Below, in pieces: positions 26,370-35,206 of a stretch of 64,000 bases of DNA; the stretch's first letter is position 1, and each line of letters starts with the position of its first letter. The notes beneath the pieces are model-generated. The model searched no databases. It saw only the letters and a list, made by a program, of their open reading frames with translations, and had not been told where the DNA came from. This DNA is from Streptomyces sp. MMG1533. Its GTDB lineage: Bacteria > Actinomycetota > Actinomycetes > Streptomycetales > Streptomycetaceae. Both the position numbers and the translations under genes were made by a program. The stretch lies in the NCBI RefSeq assembly GCF_001279775.1, contig NZ_LGDG01000261.1, forward strand, positions 34,747 through 98,746. Direction: 5' to 3'.

Positions 26370-26993
26370 TCAGGAACCGTGCCGGAAACGGCGCACGCCC
26401 GACGGCGTCACCACCGCCTGCACCGGCCGGTCGTGCGCCTGAGCGGGCACGCGCTCGACGACCTCGGAGTCGTACAGCAGCACCACCAGCGCGGGGTGTA
26501 CGCCCGCGCGTTCCAGACGGGCCAGGACGCGGTCGTACGAGCCTCCGCCGCGACCCAGACGCATACCGCGGGCGTCGACCGCCAGGCCCGGCAGCAGCAC
26601 GGCGTCGGCGGCGGTCACGGCGTCAGGACCCAGAAGCTGCCCGGAGGGCTCGAAGAGGGCCATCTTTCCGCCGTGTTGGACGCGCGCGAGGGATCCCTCG
26701 CCGGTGTACGCGCCCCAGTCCAGGTCGTTGTCGGGCAGAAGCGCCGGAAGCAGGACCCGCGCGCCCCGCGCGCGCAGCGCGTCCAGCAGCGCGAGCGTCC
26801 CGGGTTCGCTCCCCACGGAGACGTACGCCGCGACCGTGCGCGCACGCGCCAGTTCGGGCAGCTCCAGTGCCCGCCCGGCCAGCGCGGCGGCGGATTCCCG
26901 CACGTCATCGGCCGTCAATGTGTTCCTCACCGAGAGGATCTCCCGCCGCAACATTCGCTTGTCAGGCTCGGCCGGACGTCCGACGTGACTCAA
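26370..26993 (-). CDS. 5-formyltetrahydrofolate cyclo-ligase
   Basis: About 207 residues. MLRREILSVRNTL matches the N-terminal ATP-binding helix of the 5-FCL family, and the C-terminal signature GMRLGRGGGSYDRVLARL (about residues 153-170) is the conserved ATP/folate motif. The enzyme converts 5-formyl-THF with ATP to 5,10-methenyl-THF. The start is uncertain. The TTG at 26993 gives LSHVGRPAEPDKRMLRRE, which fits the family length better than the internal ATG at 26954. It is divergent from galU, a conserved neighbour in actinomycetes. Confidence 0.9.
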   Translation of the reverse strand: MSHVGRPAEPDKRMLRREILSVRNTLTADDVRESAAALAGRALELPELARARTVAAYVSVGSEPGTLALLDALRARGARVLLPALLPDNDLDWGAYTGEGSLARVQHGGKMALFEPSGQLLGPDAVTAADAVLLPGLAVDARGMRLGRGGGSYDRVLARLERAGVHPALVVLLYDSEVVERVPAQAHDRPVQAVVTPSGVRRFRHGS

Positions 26994-27086
26994 AGGTTGC
27001 ACCCGTACCCTTCCAATACGCTCATATGAGAGCCAATTAACCGGAGCCTCAGATTCCATGCAAAGGCACCGGATAAGGTTGCGGAC

Positions 27087-27989
27087 ATGACTCAGTCGCA
27101 CCCTCGGATCAGCAAGGCTGTCATTCCCGCAGCAGGTCTCGGCACCCGGTTCCTGCCGGCCACCAAGGCCACTCCCAAGGAGATGCTGCCGGTCGTCGAC
27201 AAGCCCGCGATCCAGTACGTGGTCGAGGAGGCCGTGTCCGCCGGCCTCGACGACGTCCTCATGATCACGGGCCGCAACAAGCGCCCCCTCGAGGACCACT
27301 TCGACCGCAACTACGAGCTGGAATCGGCCCTTCAGAAGAAGGGCGACGCCGACCGGCTCGCGAAGGTGCAGGAATCCAGCGACCTCGCCACCATGCACTA
27401 CGTCCGCCAGGGCGACCCCAGGGGCCTCGGTCACGCCGTGCTGTGCGCCGCCCCGCACGTCGGCCACGAGCCCTTCGCCGTCCTCCTCGGCGACGACCTG
27501 ATCGACCCGCGCGACCCGCTGCTCAAGCGGATGGTCGAGGTCCAGGAGCACCGCGGCGGCAGCGTCATCGCCCTCATGGAGGTCGCGCCCGAGCAGATCC
27601 ACCTCTACGGCTGTGCGGCCGTCGAGCCCACCGAGGACGGCGACGTCGTCAAGGTGACCGGCCTGGTCGAGAAGCCCGACCCGGCGGACGCCCCCTCGAA
27701 CTACGCGGTGATCGGCCGCTACGTCCTCGACCCGCACATCTTCGACATACTCCGCAAGACCGAGCCCGGCCGCGGCGGCGAGATCCAGCTCACCGACGCC
27801 CTCCAGCAACTCGCCGAGGACGAGAAGGTCGGAGGCCCCGTGCACGGCGTCGTCTTCAAGGGCCGCCGGTATGACACCGGCGACCGCGGCGACTACCTGC
27901 GTGCCATTGTCAGACTCGCGTGCGAACGTGAAGACCTGGGCCCGGACTTCCGGACCTGGCTTCGCAGTTACGTAGCCGAGGAGATGTAG
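27087..27989 (+). CDS. galU: UTP-glucose-1-phosphate uridylyltransferase
   Basis: 300 residues. The nucleotidyltransferase start KAVIPAAGLGTRFLPATKAT (residues about 10-29), EMLPVVDKPAIQYVVEE, and LLGDDLIDP are diagnostic for GalU. It makes UDP-glucose for wall polymers, trehalose and glycogen-related sugars. It heads a five- or six-gene run on the plus strand; its stop lies 5 bp before the moeA start, and the moeA ribosome site GAGGAG lies inside its last codons, so translation is coupled. Confidence 0.96.
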   Translation: MTQSHPRISKAVIPAAGLGTRFLPATKATPKEMLPVVDKPAIQYVVEEAVSAGLDDVLMITGRNKRPLEDHFDRNYELESALQKKGDADRLAKVQESSDLATMHYVRQGDPRGLGHAVLCAAPHVGHEPFAVLLGDDLIDPRDPLLKRMVEVQEHRGGSVIALMEVAPEQIHLYGCAAVEPTEDGDVVKVTGLVEKPDPADAPSNYAVIGRYVLDPHIFDILRKTEPGRGGEIQLTDALQQLAEDEKVGGPVHGVVFKGRRYDTGDRGDYLRAIVRLACEREDLGPDFRTWLRSYVAEEM

Positions 27990-27994
27990 CCACG

Positions 27995-29317
27995 TTGAGC
28001 AGCGCCGCGCCCCGCACCATCGGCCATGACCAGTTGTGGTCGGTGGACGAGCACCTGGAGGACATCCTCGCGACCGTCCGCCCCCTCGAACCCATCGAGC
28101 TGCAACTCCTCGACGCCCAGGGCTGCGTCCTGGTCGAGGACGTAACGATGCCGGTGTCCCTGCCGCCGTTCGACAACAGCTCCATGGACGGGTACGCGGT
28201 GCGGGTCGCGGACGTCGCGGGCGCGAGCGAGGAGTTCCCGGCGGCCCTGGAGGTCGTCGGGGACGTCGCGGCCGGCCAGGCCGACCTGCTCCACGTGGGG
28301 CCCGGCCAGGCCGCCCGCATCATGACCGGCGCCCCGCTGCCGCCCGGCGCCGAGACCGTCGTCCCCGTGGAGTGGACCGACGGCGGCCTCGGCGAGGGCC
28401 CGGTGACGGGGATGCGCGCCCGCGCGCTGGCCCCCGACGGCGCCGAGGGACACGTGCAGGTGTACCGGCCGGCCGAGGCACGCGCGCACGTGCGCGCCAA
28501 GGGCAGCGACGTGAAGGCCGGTGACCGCGCCCTGGAGGCGGGCACCGTACTCGGCCCGCCGCAGATCGCCCTGCTCGCCGCGATCGGCCGCGGCACCGTA
28601 CGCGTACGCCCGCGCCCACGCGTGGTCGTCATGTCCACCGGCAGCGAGCTCGTCCAGCCCGGCGAGGAACTCGGCAGCGGCCAGATCTACGACTCCAACA
28701 GCTTCGCCCTCACCGCCGCCGCCCGCGACGCCGGCGCCATCGCCTACCGTGTGGGCGCCGTCGCCGACGACGCCGAGACCCTCCGCTCCACCATCGAGGA
28801 CCAGCTCGTCCGCGCCGACCTCATGGTCACCACGGGCGGGGTGAGCGTCGGGGCGTACGACGTAGTCAAGGAAGCCCTGTCGTACGTCGGCGACGAGGAC
28901 GAGGCCGGCAGCGGCATCGAGTTCCGCAAGCTCGCCATGCAGCCCGGCAAGCCCCAGGGCTTCGGCTCCATCGGCCCCGACCACACTCCGCTGCTGGCCC
29001 TGCCCGGCAACCCCGTGTCGTCGTACGTCTCCTTCGAGCTGTTCGTCCGCCCCGCGATCCGCACCCTGATGGGCCTCGACGACGTCCACCGGCCGACCAC
29101 CAGGGCGACCCTCACCACCGGCAAGGCGCTGACCTCGCCGAAGGGCCGCCGGCAGTTCCTGCGCGGGACGTACGCCGACGGCGCGGTCACCCCCGTCGGC
29201 GGCGCCGGATCCCACCTGGTCGCGGCCCTCGCGCACGCGGACGCCCTGATCGTCGTACCCGAAGACGTGGAGTCCGTGGAGCCCGGCACCGAGGTCGAGG
29301 TCGTCCTGCTCGGCTGA
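27995..29317 (+). CDS. moeA: MoeA/gephyrin-like protein, probable Glp (divisome-linked)
   Basis: 440 residues with a TTG start at 27995. MoeA landmarks are [14 protein letters not shown] (about residues 55-68), [19 protein letters not shown], the MPT-binding [20 protein letters not shown] (about 214-233) and the C-terminal domain with [16 protein letters not shown]. MoeA inserts molybdate into adenylated molybdopterin. The galU-moeA-rimJ-sepX order is that of corynebacterial glp-glpR. There the MoeA homologue Glp binds FtsZ and the membrane protein GlpR, so a cell-division role is likely in addition to, or instead of, cofactor synthesis. moaC and moaB sit between the two here. Confidence 0.9.
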   Translation: MSSAAPRTIGHDQLWSVDEHLEDILATVRPLEPIELQLLDAQGCVLVEDVTMPVSLPPFDNSSMDGYAVRVADVAGASEEFPAALEVVGDVAAGQADLLHVGPGQAARIMTGAPLPPGAETVVPVEWTDGGLGEGPVTGMRARALAPDGAEGHVQVYRPAEARAHVRAKGSDVKAGDRALEAGTVLGPPQIALLAAIGRGTVRVRPRPRVVVMSTGSELVQPGEELGSGQIYDSNSFALTAAARDAGAIAYRVGAVADDAETLRSTIEDQLVRADLMVTTGGVSVGAYDVVKEALSYVGDEDEAGSGIEFRKLAMQPGKPQGFGSIGPDHTPLLALPGNPVSSYVSFELFVRPAIRTLMGLDDVHRPTTRATLTTGKALTSPKGRRQFLRGTYADGAVTPVGGAGSHLVAALAHADALIVVPEDVESVEPGTEVEVVLLG

Positions 29318-29424
29318 GCCGAAGGGTCCGCGCCGCTCGACGGTTCGACTTGGCGGTACCGTGTCGCGCACAGCAGGCTCACGCGCCGCACCGCGCCGGG
29401 CCCGGACCGGGAGCGCCACACAGC

Positions 29425-29937
29425 ATGACAGTGCCTTCCCGGGGGGAGACCCCCGGATCCTCTGAGCAGGACCGACTGACCCACATCGACGAGGCGGGCG
29501 CGGCCCGCATGGTCGACGTGTCCGGGAAGGACGTGACCGCGCGCACCGCCCGCGCCAGCGGCCGCGTCCTGGTCTCGCCCCGCGTGGTCGAGCTGCTGCG
29601 CGGCGAGGGCGTACCCAAGGGCGATGCCCTGGCCACCGCACGGATCGCGGGCATCATGGGCGCCAAGCGCACCCCGGACCTGATCCCGCTGTGCCACCCC
29701 TTGTCGGTGTCCGGTGTGAAACTTGACCTGAGGGTCGCGGACGACGCCGTGGAGATCCTGGCCACGGTGAAGACGACGGACCGCACGGGCGTCGAGATGG
29801 AGGCCCTCACCGCGGTCTCCGTCGCCGCGCTCACCGTGATCGACATGATCAAGGCGGTCGACAAGGGAGCGGTCATCACGGACGTGAGGGTCGAGGAGAA
29901 GACGGGCGGCAAGTCGGGCGACTGGAGCCGGGCATGA
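29425..29937 (+). CDS. moaC: cyclic pyranopterin monophosphate synthase MoaC
   Basis: 170 residues starting at ATG 29425. The family core [20 protein letters not shown] leads to [16 protein letters not shown] (about residues 82-97), with the catalytic His/Lys motifs, and [20 protein letters not shown]. The enzyme makes cPMP in the first committed stage of molybdenum cofactor synthesis. The gene overlaps moaB by 4 bp, so the two are co-translated. A 107-bp gap separates it from moeA. Confidence 0.94.
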   Translation: MTVPSRGETPGSSEQDRLTHIDEAGAARMVDVSGKDVTARTARASGRVLVSPRVVELLRGEGVPKGDALATARIAGIMGAKRTPDLIPLCHPLSVSGVKLDLRVADDAVEILATVKTTDRTGVEMEALTAVSVAALTVIDMIKAVDKGAVITDVRVEEKTGGKSGDWSRA

Positions 29938-30440
29938 GGTATCGCGCTCTTGTGGTCACCGCCTCCAACCGGGCCGCCGCCGGTGTCTACGAGGACAAGG
30001 GCGGCCCGCTGATCGCCGACGGCCTCAAGGGCTTCGGCTTCGCCGTCGAGGGCCCGCAGGTCGTGCCCGACGGCGACCCCGTGGAGGCGGCCCTGCGCGC
30101 CGGGGTCGACGCGGGGTACGACGTGATCGTCACCACCGGCGGCACCGGCATCTCGCCCACCGACCGAACCCCCGAGGCGACCCGCCGGGTGATCGACCAC
30201 GAGGTGCCGGGCATCGCGGAGGCCATCAGGGCGTTCGGGCGGGAGAAGGTGCCGACGGCGGTGCTCTCCCGGGGCCTGGCCGGGGTGGCGGGGCGGACAC
30301 TGATCGTCAATCTGCCGGGTTCCACCGGCGGCGTGAAGGACGGACTGGCCGTCCTGGAGCCCCTGTTGGCACACGCCGTCGACCAGATCCGCGGCGGCGA
30401 CCACCCCAGACCCGCCGCCAGTAGTGGGGGTGCGAGCTGA
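29934..30440 (+). CDS. moaB: molybdopterin adenylyltransferase/MoaB-type protein
   Basis: 168 residues. [20 protein letters not shown] at the start and [20 protein letters not shown] (about residues 62-81) are typical of the MoaB/MogA fold. It adenylates molybdopterin before metal insertion. The frame begins in an ATGA overlap with moaC and ends in a CTGA overlap with the following acetyltransferase. Whether it should be called moaB or mogA cannot be settled by sequence alone. Confidence 0.9.
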   Translation: MRYRALVVTASNRAAAGVYEDKGGPLIADGLKGFGFAVEGPQVVPDGDPVEAALRAGVDAGYDVIVTTGGTGISPTDRTPEATRRVIDHEVPGIAEAIRAFGREKVPTAVLSRGLAGVAGRTLIVNLPGSTGGVKDGLAVLEPLLAHAVDQIRGGDHPRPAASSGGAS

Positions 30441-31075
30441 ACAGCCCATCCTGGCCCGTCGTGCTGGCGGACGGCGATGTCGTCCTCCGGCCGATAAAGA
30501 TGCGCGACCAGCGGGCCTGGCGCGAGGTCAACCGGCGCAACCGGGACTGGCTGCGGCCCTGGGAGGCGACGATCCCGCCGCCCACGCCCAGCGGGCCGAT
30601 CGCGCACCGGCCGACCTACCGTCAGATGGTCCGGCATCTGCGGGCCGAGGCGAACGCGGGCCGGATGCTGCCGTTCGTCATCGAGTACCAGGGGCGGCTG
30701 GTGGGGCAGCTGACGGTCGCCGGAATCACCTGGGGCTCGATGTGCTCGGGCCATGTCGGTTATTGGGTGGACGAGTCGGTGGCCGGGCGCGGAGTGATGC
30801 CGACGTCCGTGGCACTCGTCGTGGACCACTGTTTCCGCACCGTTGGTCTGCACCGCATCGAGGTCTGCATTCGCCCCGAGAACGGGCCCAGCCGCCGGGT
30901 CGTGGAGAAACTCGGATTCCGCGAGGAGGGCCTCAGGCCGCGCTATCTCCACATCGACGGCGCCTGGCGCGACCACCTCGTCTTCGCACTCACCGCGGAA
31001 GAGGTGCCCGACGGGTTGCTGAGGCGCTGGCAGCGGGCACGATCCAGGAGCACGCCCCACGACAATCCCGCGTAG
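30437..31075 (+). CDS. RimJ/RimL-type GNAT N-acetyltransferase
   Basis: 212 residues if it starts at the CTG overlapping the moaB stop (CTGA, 5 bases after a GGGGGTG site), or 204 from the GTG at 30461. The longer form begins [20 protein letters not shown], as in relatives I recall. The RimJ core is NRRNRDWLRPWEAT, VGYWVDESVAGRGVMPTSVA (acetyl-CoA loop) and NGPSRRVVEKLGFREEG. These enzymes acetylate protein N-termini, e.g. ribosomal S5. It lies between the moa genes and sepX in a conserved array. The stop codon is the first base triplet inside a heptamer repeat. Confidence 0.88.
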   Translation: MNSPSWPVVLADGDVVLRPIKMRDQRAWREVNRRNRDWLRPWEATIPPPTPSGPIAHRPTYRQMVRHLRAEANAGRMLPFVIEYQGRLVGQLTVAGITWGSMCSGHVGYWVDESVAGRGVMPTSVALVVDHCFRTVGLHRIEVCIRPENGPSRRVVEKLGFREEGLRPRYLHIDGAWRDHLVFALTAEEVPDGLLRRWQRARSRSTPHDNPA

Positions 31076-31148
31076 CCGGTAGCCGGTAGCCGGTAGCCGG
31101 TAGCCGGTAGCCGGTAGCCGGTAGCCGGTAGCCCGTAGCCCGTAGCCG
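31072..31148 (+). repeat. heptanucleotide tandem repeat, 11 copies of GTAGCCG
   Basis: Eleven head-to-tail copies of GTAGCCG fill 77 bp; copies 9 and 10 read GTAGCCC. The array begins on the rimJ stop codon (TAG at 31073-31075) and runs into the spacer before sepX. Unit length 7 and near-identity point to recent slipped-strand expansion; copy number probably varies between strains. Confidence 0.95.
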
Positions 31149-31329
31149 GGAAATTGAATGTGTGTTCGAAAATGATCGATGGATGACCGTCTCGGGGCAT
31201 TGAATTCACTACCTCGGCGACCTGTTGATCGCATCGGTCACAAAAAAAGCTCGAAATATCAGCCAGATCGTGCGACACACCGGCTCAATTGGCAGATGGC
31301 CTCACGCAAACCCCTCTACCGTGTGAGGC

Positions 31330-32529
31330 GTGAGCAGCAGCGGCCTCATCTACGCAGTCATTGTCGGGGCCTGGGCCGCCTACTTGGTGCCGATGTGGCT
31401 CCGTAGGCAGGACGAGCTGAACGAGGCCCGTCCGACGGAACGCTTCAGTACGGCCATCCGGTTGCTGTCCGGACGGGCGGGGATGGAGCGCCGATACGCC
31501 AAGGACCTGCGGGCGCGCTCCACCGAAGAGGGGGAGCCCAGCGCCGTGGACCCGGGCGCGGTCACCGATTCGGTGGACGTCCGGGCCTTCGCCATGCCTC
31601 CGACCCGGCCACAGGCGCAGGCGGCGGTCCAGGCGCAGGCGCCCGCGCGGTCGGAACAGGTACGTGAACAGGTGCGTGAACCGGCGCGCGCATCCGAGAG
31701 TGCGCCGCCCGCGCGGAGGCGAGTTCCGCCCGCCCGGCGCACGCCGGCGGAGGAAGCGGCCGCAGCGCGCGCCCGGCGTACGAAGGTGCTCGCGCGCCGT
31801 CGGCGTACGACGGTCATGCTCTTCGTCGCCTTCTCGCTCGGCGCGATCGTCGCCGCGGTCGGGGGGCTCACCTTCCTGTGGGCGCCCGGCGTGCCCGCCG
31901 TGCTGCTCAGCGCGTACATCGCGTACCTGCGCTCCCAGGAGCGCAGGCGTTTCGCCTACCAGATGGACCGGCGCCAGGCGGAGGCCGCCGCGCAGCGACT
32001 GCGCGAGCGTGCGCGCCAGCCGCGCCGACGCGCCTCCGTCGACGCGAGCGCCGACTCCGAGGAGCCGGACGAGGGTCCCGAGCCGGAGACGGACCCCGGA
32101 ATGTCGGCGCTGGCCGCGGACCGGCGTGCGCTCGTCGAGCAGACCGATCACGCGGAGTGGGTCGACCAGCAGCGTGAGCGGCAGCAGCGGCCGGGCCACG
32201 GTGACAGCTGGGATCCGGTGCCGGTGCCGCTGCCGACGTACGTGACCGCGCCGGTCGCGCCGCGGGCCACCTCCGACGTGGATCTCGGGGCGCCGGACGC
32301 GTGGAGCTCGGCGCGGTCCAGTGCCGTCACGCCCGAGCAGGAGGCGCGGCCCGATGCGCGGGACGCGGGAGCGGAGGAAGAGGCCGCCGACGCGGAGGAC
32401 AAACCGGCGGCGGACGGTCGCACTGACGCCCGTCGCGCCGCCTCCGCCCGTCGCGCCCGTGAGCGTGGCCGTACGCCGCTGTTCGACCAGTACGAGGACG
32501 GCGACCGGCCGCGCGCCGCGAACGAGTGA
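31330..32529 (+). CDS. sepX: SepX/GlpR-type divisome membrane protein
   Basis: 399 residues with GTG start at 31330. A first membrane helix at residues 4-23 (GLIYAVIVGAWAAYLVPMWL) is followed by a roughly 135-residue Ala/Arg/Pro-rich cytoplasmic region. Two close helices follow at about 160-200 (TVMLFVAFSLGAIVAAVGG, then PAVLLSAYIAYL). The C-terminal tail is long, charged and disordered. This matches the Streptomyces septum protein SepX, homologous to corynebacterial GlpR, receptor of the gephyrin-like Glp. Here the moeA/glp candidate lies 2 kb upstream. SepX stabilises divisomes and DivIVA-linked polar growth. The preceding AT-rich spacer (31149-31300) probably holds its own promoter. Confidence 0.85.
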   Translation: MSSSGLIYAVIVGAWAAYLVPMWLRRQDELNEARPTERFSTAIRLLSGRAGMERRYAKDLRARSTEEGEPSAVDPGAVTDSVDVRAFAMPPTRPQAQAAVQAQAPARSEQVREQVREPARASESAPPARRRVPPARRTPAEEAAAARARRTKVLARRRRTTVMLFVAFSLGAIVAAVGGLTFLWAPGVPAVLLSAYIAYLRSQERRRFAYQMDRRQAEAAAQRLRERARQPRRRASVDASADSEEPDEGPEPETDPGMSALAADRRALVEQTDHAEWVDQQRERQQRPGHGDSWDPVPVPLPTYVTAPVAPRATSDVDLGAPDAWSSARSSAVTPEQEARPDARDAGAEEEAADAEDKPAADGRTDARRAASARRARERGRTPLFDQYEDGDRPRAANE

Positions 32530-32603
32530 CCCAGGTGGTTTGACCAGCCGGGAACGGATTTCCAAGCACCCGGACGAGGATGCTAGAGTTTCACTCGTTG
32601 CAA

Positions 32604-32677
32604 GGGCCTGTGGCGCAGTCTGGTAGCGCACCTCGTTCGCATCGAGGGGGTCTGGGGTTCAAATCCCCACAGGTCCA
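32604..32677 (+). tRNA. tRNA-Ala (anticodon CGC)
   Basis: A full cloverleaf of 74 nt is visible. Acceptor arms GGGCCTG and CAGGTCC include the G3-U70 pair that is the alanine identity element. The anticodon stem CCTCG/CGAGG encloses TTCGCAT, anticodon CGC, reading GCG. The T-loop GGTTCAAATCC is standard. The 3' CCA is not encoded. It follows sepX by 74 bp. Confidence 0.97.
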
Positions 32678-32716
32678 CCGCAATGACTGTTCTTGAGCTT
32701 GCTCAGGGGTAGTTGA

Positions 32717-32757
32717 CGAAGATCCCGCCCGATCTGACCGATCGGGCGGGATCTTCG
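32717..32757 (+). terminator. strong terminator downstream of tRNA-Ala
   Basis: An 18-bp perfect stem around the loop TGACC, running from CGAAGATCCCG to CGGGATCTTCG. No integrase or direct repeat of the tRNA 3' end was seen, so it is not an attachment site. Confidence 0.88.
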
Positions 32758-32908
32758 CATTTCGCTTCGCGAAACGCCCTCTCAGGCCTGCCTGTTGGAG
32801 ACCGAGGCGCGCTGTTCCAGCCGCCTCAGGGCCAGCTCGCCCCACTTGAGGTTGTCCCGTTCGAAGGGCGGATCCGTCGTCGCCCGGACCGTCGTCGTCG
32901 CCCTGAAG

Positions 32909-33694
32909 TCAGCGGGGCGTCACCGGAAGCAAGGCCGGTCGTTTGGCCTCGCGGCCGTCGCCGGAGGAGCGGCCGCGTAGCCGTCGGCCGAGCCAGGGGC
33001 CCAGGAAGGAACCGGCCCAGCGCAGTTCGGCGCCGAGCGCTCGCAGACCCGTGGGCAGGGGTGCGTCGGGAGGGGGCAGCGGCTGCGTCCAGTCGCCGTC
33101 GCTGTCCGGCAGGTCGAGGGCGTGGGCGACGGCGGCCGCGATGCGCGCGTGCCCGAGCGGGCCGGTGTGCAGGCGGTCGGGGCTCCAGAGCCGGGGATCG
33201 GTGCCCACCGGGTGGTGTGCGAGGTCGGCGACGGCGACGCCGTGCCGGCGCGCGGCCTCCCGGATCCGGTCGTTGAGGGCGGCGATCCGCGGGCCGACCG
33301 GGCGGGCCAGTGGAGCGACCCGTGAGATGTCGGGGAAGGTGAGCGTCGCGACATGGGCGCCCTGGCCGGTGAGCGCGGCGAACATGGTCTCCAGGTGGCC
33401 GGCCACCTGATCGGCGTCGAAGGACGGGCGCAAAAGGTCGTTGACGCCGGCGACGACCGTGGCCAGGTCCGGCCTCAGGAGCAGGGCCGGTTCGAGTTGC
33501 TCGGCGTGCACCTGTCCGGCCAGGCGCCCGCGTACGGCGAGGTTGGCGTACTGGACGCCCGGACTGTGCCGTGCGATCTGCTCGGCGAGCCGGTCCGCCC
33601 ACCCACGCAGACCCCGGGCGTCGTCGCCGTCGCCGACGCCCTCGGTCTGGCTGTCGCCCAGCGCCACGTACCGCAGAAACCCATGGCTGGCCAT
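32909..33694 (-). CDS. SGNH/GDSL hydrolase (esterase/lipase)
   Basis: 261 residues. Block I is YVALGDSQTEGVGDG with the nucleophile Ser at about residue 15. Block III is VVAGVNDLLRP. Block V is LWSPDRLHTGPLGHARIA, giving the catalytic Asp and His. There is no signal peptide, so it is an intracellular esterase. The ATG at 33694 follows GGAGGGGGTC. The C-terminal tail is basic and Arg-rich. Substrate not deducible. A single gene on the minus strand facing the tRNA. Confidence 0.92.
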   Translation of the reverse strand: MASHGFLRYVALGDSQTEGVGDGDDARGLRGWADRLAEQIARHSPGVQYANLAVRGRLAGQVHAEQLEPALLLRPDLATVVAGVNDLLRPSFDADQVAGHLETMFAALTGQGAHVATLTFPDISRVAPLARPVGPRIAALNDRIREAARRHGVAVADLAHHPVGTDPRLWSPDRLHTGPLGHARIAAAVAHALDLPDSDGDWTQPLPPPDAPLPTGLRALGAELRWAGSFLGPWLGRRLRGRSSGDGREAKRPALLPVTPR

Positions 33695-33859
33695 GGCCGA
33701 CCCCCTCCGTCACACTCCGCGCGCGGGCGCACGGGACCCGCCGCGCAGACCAACCACTGAATTAAGCACCTACTAACATTATTGACTATACGACGGCTTG
33801 CAGTGCAGGGCGAGGGTGCTCGCCCGCCTCGGAAGCCGAGGCCGCCACAGCCGAGGCCG

Positions 33860-34336
33860 CTACAGCCGCTTCGCGAAGCACCGGCTCGACTCGTAGTGCC
33901 GGTAGTAGCCGAACTTGGCACACGGCTCGAATCCGCTGGACGTGTAGAGGGCTATGGCCTCCGGCTGTTCGGTGCCGGTCTCCAGGACCATGCGTCTGCG
34001 GCCGGCCGTGCGGGCGTCCTCCTCCAGGGCGGCCAGCATCCGGCGGGCGAGGCCGCGGCCACGCATCGCGTCTATGACATACATCCGCTTGAGCTCGGCG
34101 TCCCCGTCGACGTTGCCCTCTTCGTTGGTGTCCCGGGCGCGCCAGCCGCCCGTGGCGACGGGGGTGTCGTTCTCGTCGTACGCGATCAGATAGACGCCGT
34201 TCGGCGGGTCGAAGTCCGACGGGTCCAGGGTCGTGGCGTCGCCGCCGTCGCCGTAGCGCAGGTGGTACTCGGCCTGGACCTGGTCGTTGAGCTTGACCGC
34301 GTCGGGGTGGTCGAAGGGGACGCGACGTATATTCAT
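33860..34336 (-). CDS. GNAT-family N-acetyltransferase
   Basis: 158 residues from ATG 34336; upstream in-frame GTG and ATG are alternatives. The acetyl-CoA loop is MYVIDAMRGRGLARRMLAAL (about residues 78-97), and MVLETGTEQPEAIALYTSSGFEP follows, as in generic GNATs. It starts with NIRRVPFDHPDAVKLNDQVQ. It is divergent from exonuclease III with a 66-bp shared promoter region. Substrate unknown. Confidence 0.87.
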   Translation of the reverse strand: MNIRRVPFDHPDAVKLNDQVQAEYHLRYGDGGDATTLDPSDFDPPNGVYLIAYDENDTPVATGGWRARDTNEEGNVDGDAELKRMYVIDAMRGRGLARRMLAALEEDARTAGRRRMVLETGTEQPEAIALYTSSGFEPCAKFGYYRHYESSRCFAKRL

Positions 34337-34402
34337 GTTGATCACCGTATGTCGAATCATTCCAAAGCGGGACTCGGTCCAGTGTGCCGGTATCGTGCCG
34401 GG

Positions 34403-35206
34403 GTGCTCACTGTGACTTCCGCCAATGTGAACGGACTGCGCGCCGCCGCGAAGAAGGGCTTCGTGGAGTGGCTCGCGGAGACCTCCGCCGACGTGCTCTG
34501 CCTCCAGGAGGTGCGTGCGGAGCCGCAGCAGCTGCCCGAGCACGTCCGCACCCCCGACGGCTGGCACGTCGTGCACGCGCCCGCCGCCGCGAAGGGCCGG
34601 GCCGGCGTCTCCCTCTACACCCGTCGCGAACCCGACCGCGTCCGGGTCGGCTTCGGTTCGTCGGAGTTCGACGGCAGTGGCCGCTACGTCGAGGCCGACC
34701 TGCCGGGCGTCACCGTCGCCTCCCTCTACCTCCCCTCCGGCGAGGTCGGCACCGCGCGACAGGACGAGAAGGTCCGCTTCATGGACGAGTTCCTCGTCCA
34801 CCTCAAGGACCTGCGCGAGCGCTCCGCCGCCGACGGCCGAGAGGTCGTGGTCTGCGGCGACTGGAACATCGCCCACCAGCAGGCCGACCTCAAGAACTGG
34901 CGGGGGAACCAGAAGAGTTCGGGGTTCCTGCCGGAGGAGCGCGAATGGCTGACCCGGGTCTTCGATCCGGCGGACGGCGGGTACGTCGACGTCGTGCGGG
35001 CGCTGCATCCGGACGTCGAGGGGCCGTATACGTGGTGGTCGTACCGGGGGCGGGCGTTCGACAACGATTCAGGGTGGCGCATCGACTACGAGGTGGCCAC
35101 GCCCGGGCTCGCGGCCAAGGCCGTCAAGGGTTACGTCGAGCGGGCGGCCACGCACGCCGAGCGGTGGTCCGACCACGCGCCGGTCACCGTGGTCTACGAC
35201 CTCTAG
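34403..35206 (+). CDS. xthA: exodeoxyribonuclease III
   Basis: 267 residues of the Exo III/APE1 endonuclease-exonuclease-phosphatase fold. Motifs in order are TSANVNGLRAA, LCLQEVR (metal-binding Glu), GDWNIAH, SGWRIDYEVATPGL and the catalytic SDHAPVTVVYDL end. It is an AP endonuclease and 3'-exonuclease in base-excision repair. The GTG at 34403 is chosen because the conserved fold starts there, although the frame is open much further upstream. Its last 8 codons and stop form the first copy of a 44-bp tandem repeat. Confidence 0.93.
   Translation: MLTVTSANVNGLRAAAKKGFVEWLAETSADVLCLQEVRAEPQQLPEHVRTPDGWHVVHAPAAAKGRAGVSLYTRREPDRVRVGFGSSEFDGSGRYVEADLPGVTVASLYLPSGEVGTARQDEKVRFMDEFLVHLKDLRERSAADGREVVVCGDWNIAHQQADLKNWRGNQKSSGFLPEEREWLTRVFDPADGGYVDVVRALHPDVEGPYTWWSYRGRAFDNDSGWRIDYEVATPGLAAKAVKGYVERAATHAERWSDHAPVTVVYDL

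Noticed and set aside
31072..31148. Repeat array considered as a CRISPR
   Set aside because: Units are 7 bp with no spacers and no cas genes are near; it is a simple tandem repeat.
32604..32957. tRNA-Ala considered as an integration (att) site
   Set aside because: No integrase, excisionase or direct repeat of the tRNA 3' end was seen; the next gene is an ordinary esterase and the synteny looks core.
33782..34402. N-terminal extension of exonuclease III
   Set aside because: The upstream open frame is antisense to the GNAT gene and has shadow composition; the conserved Exo III fold starts at the GTG at 34403.
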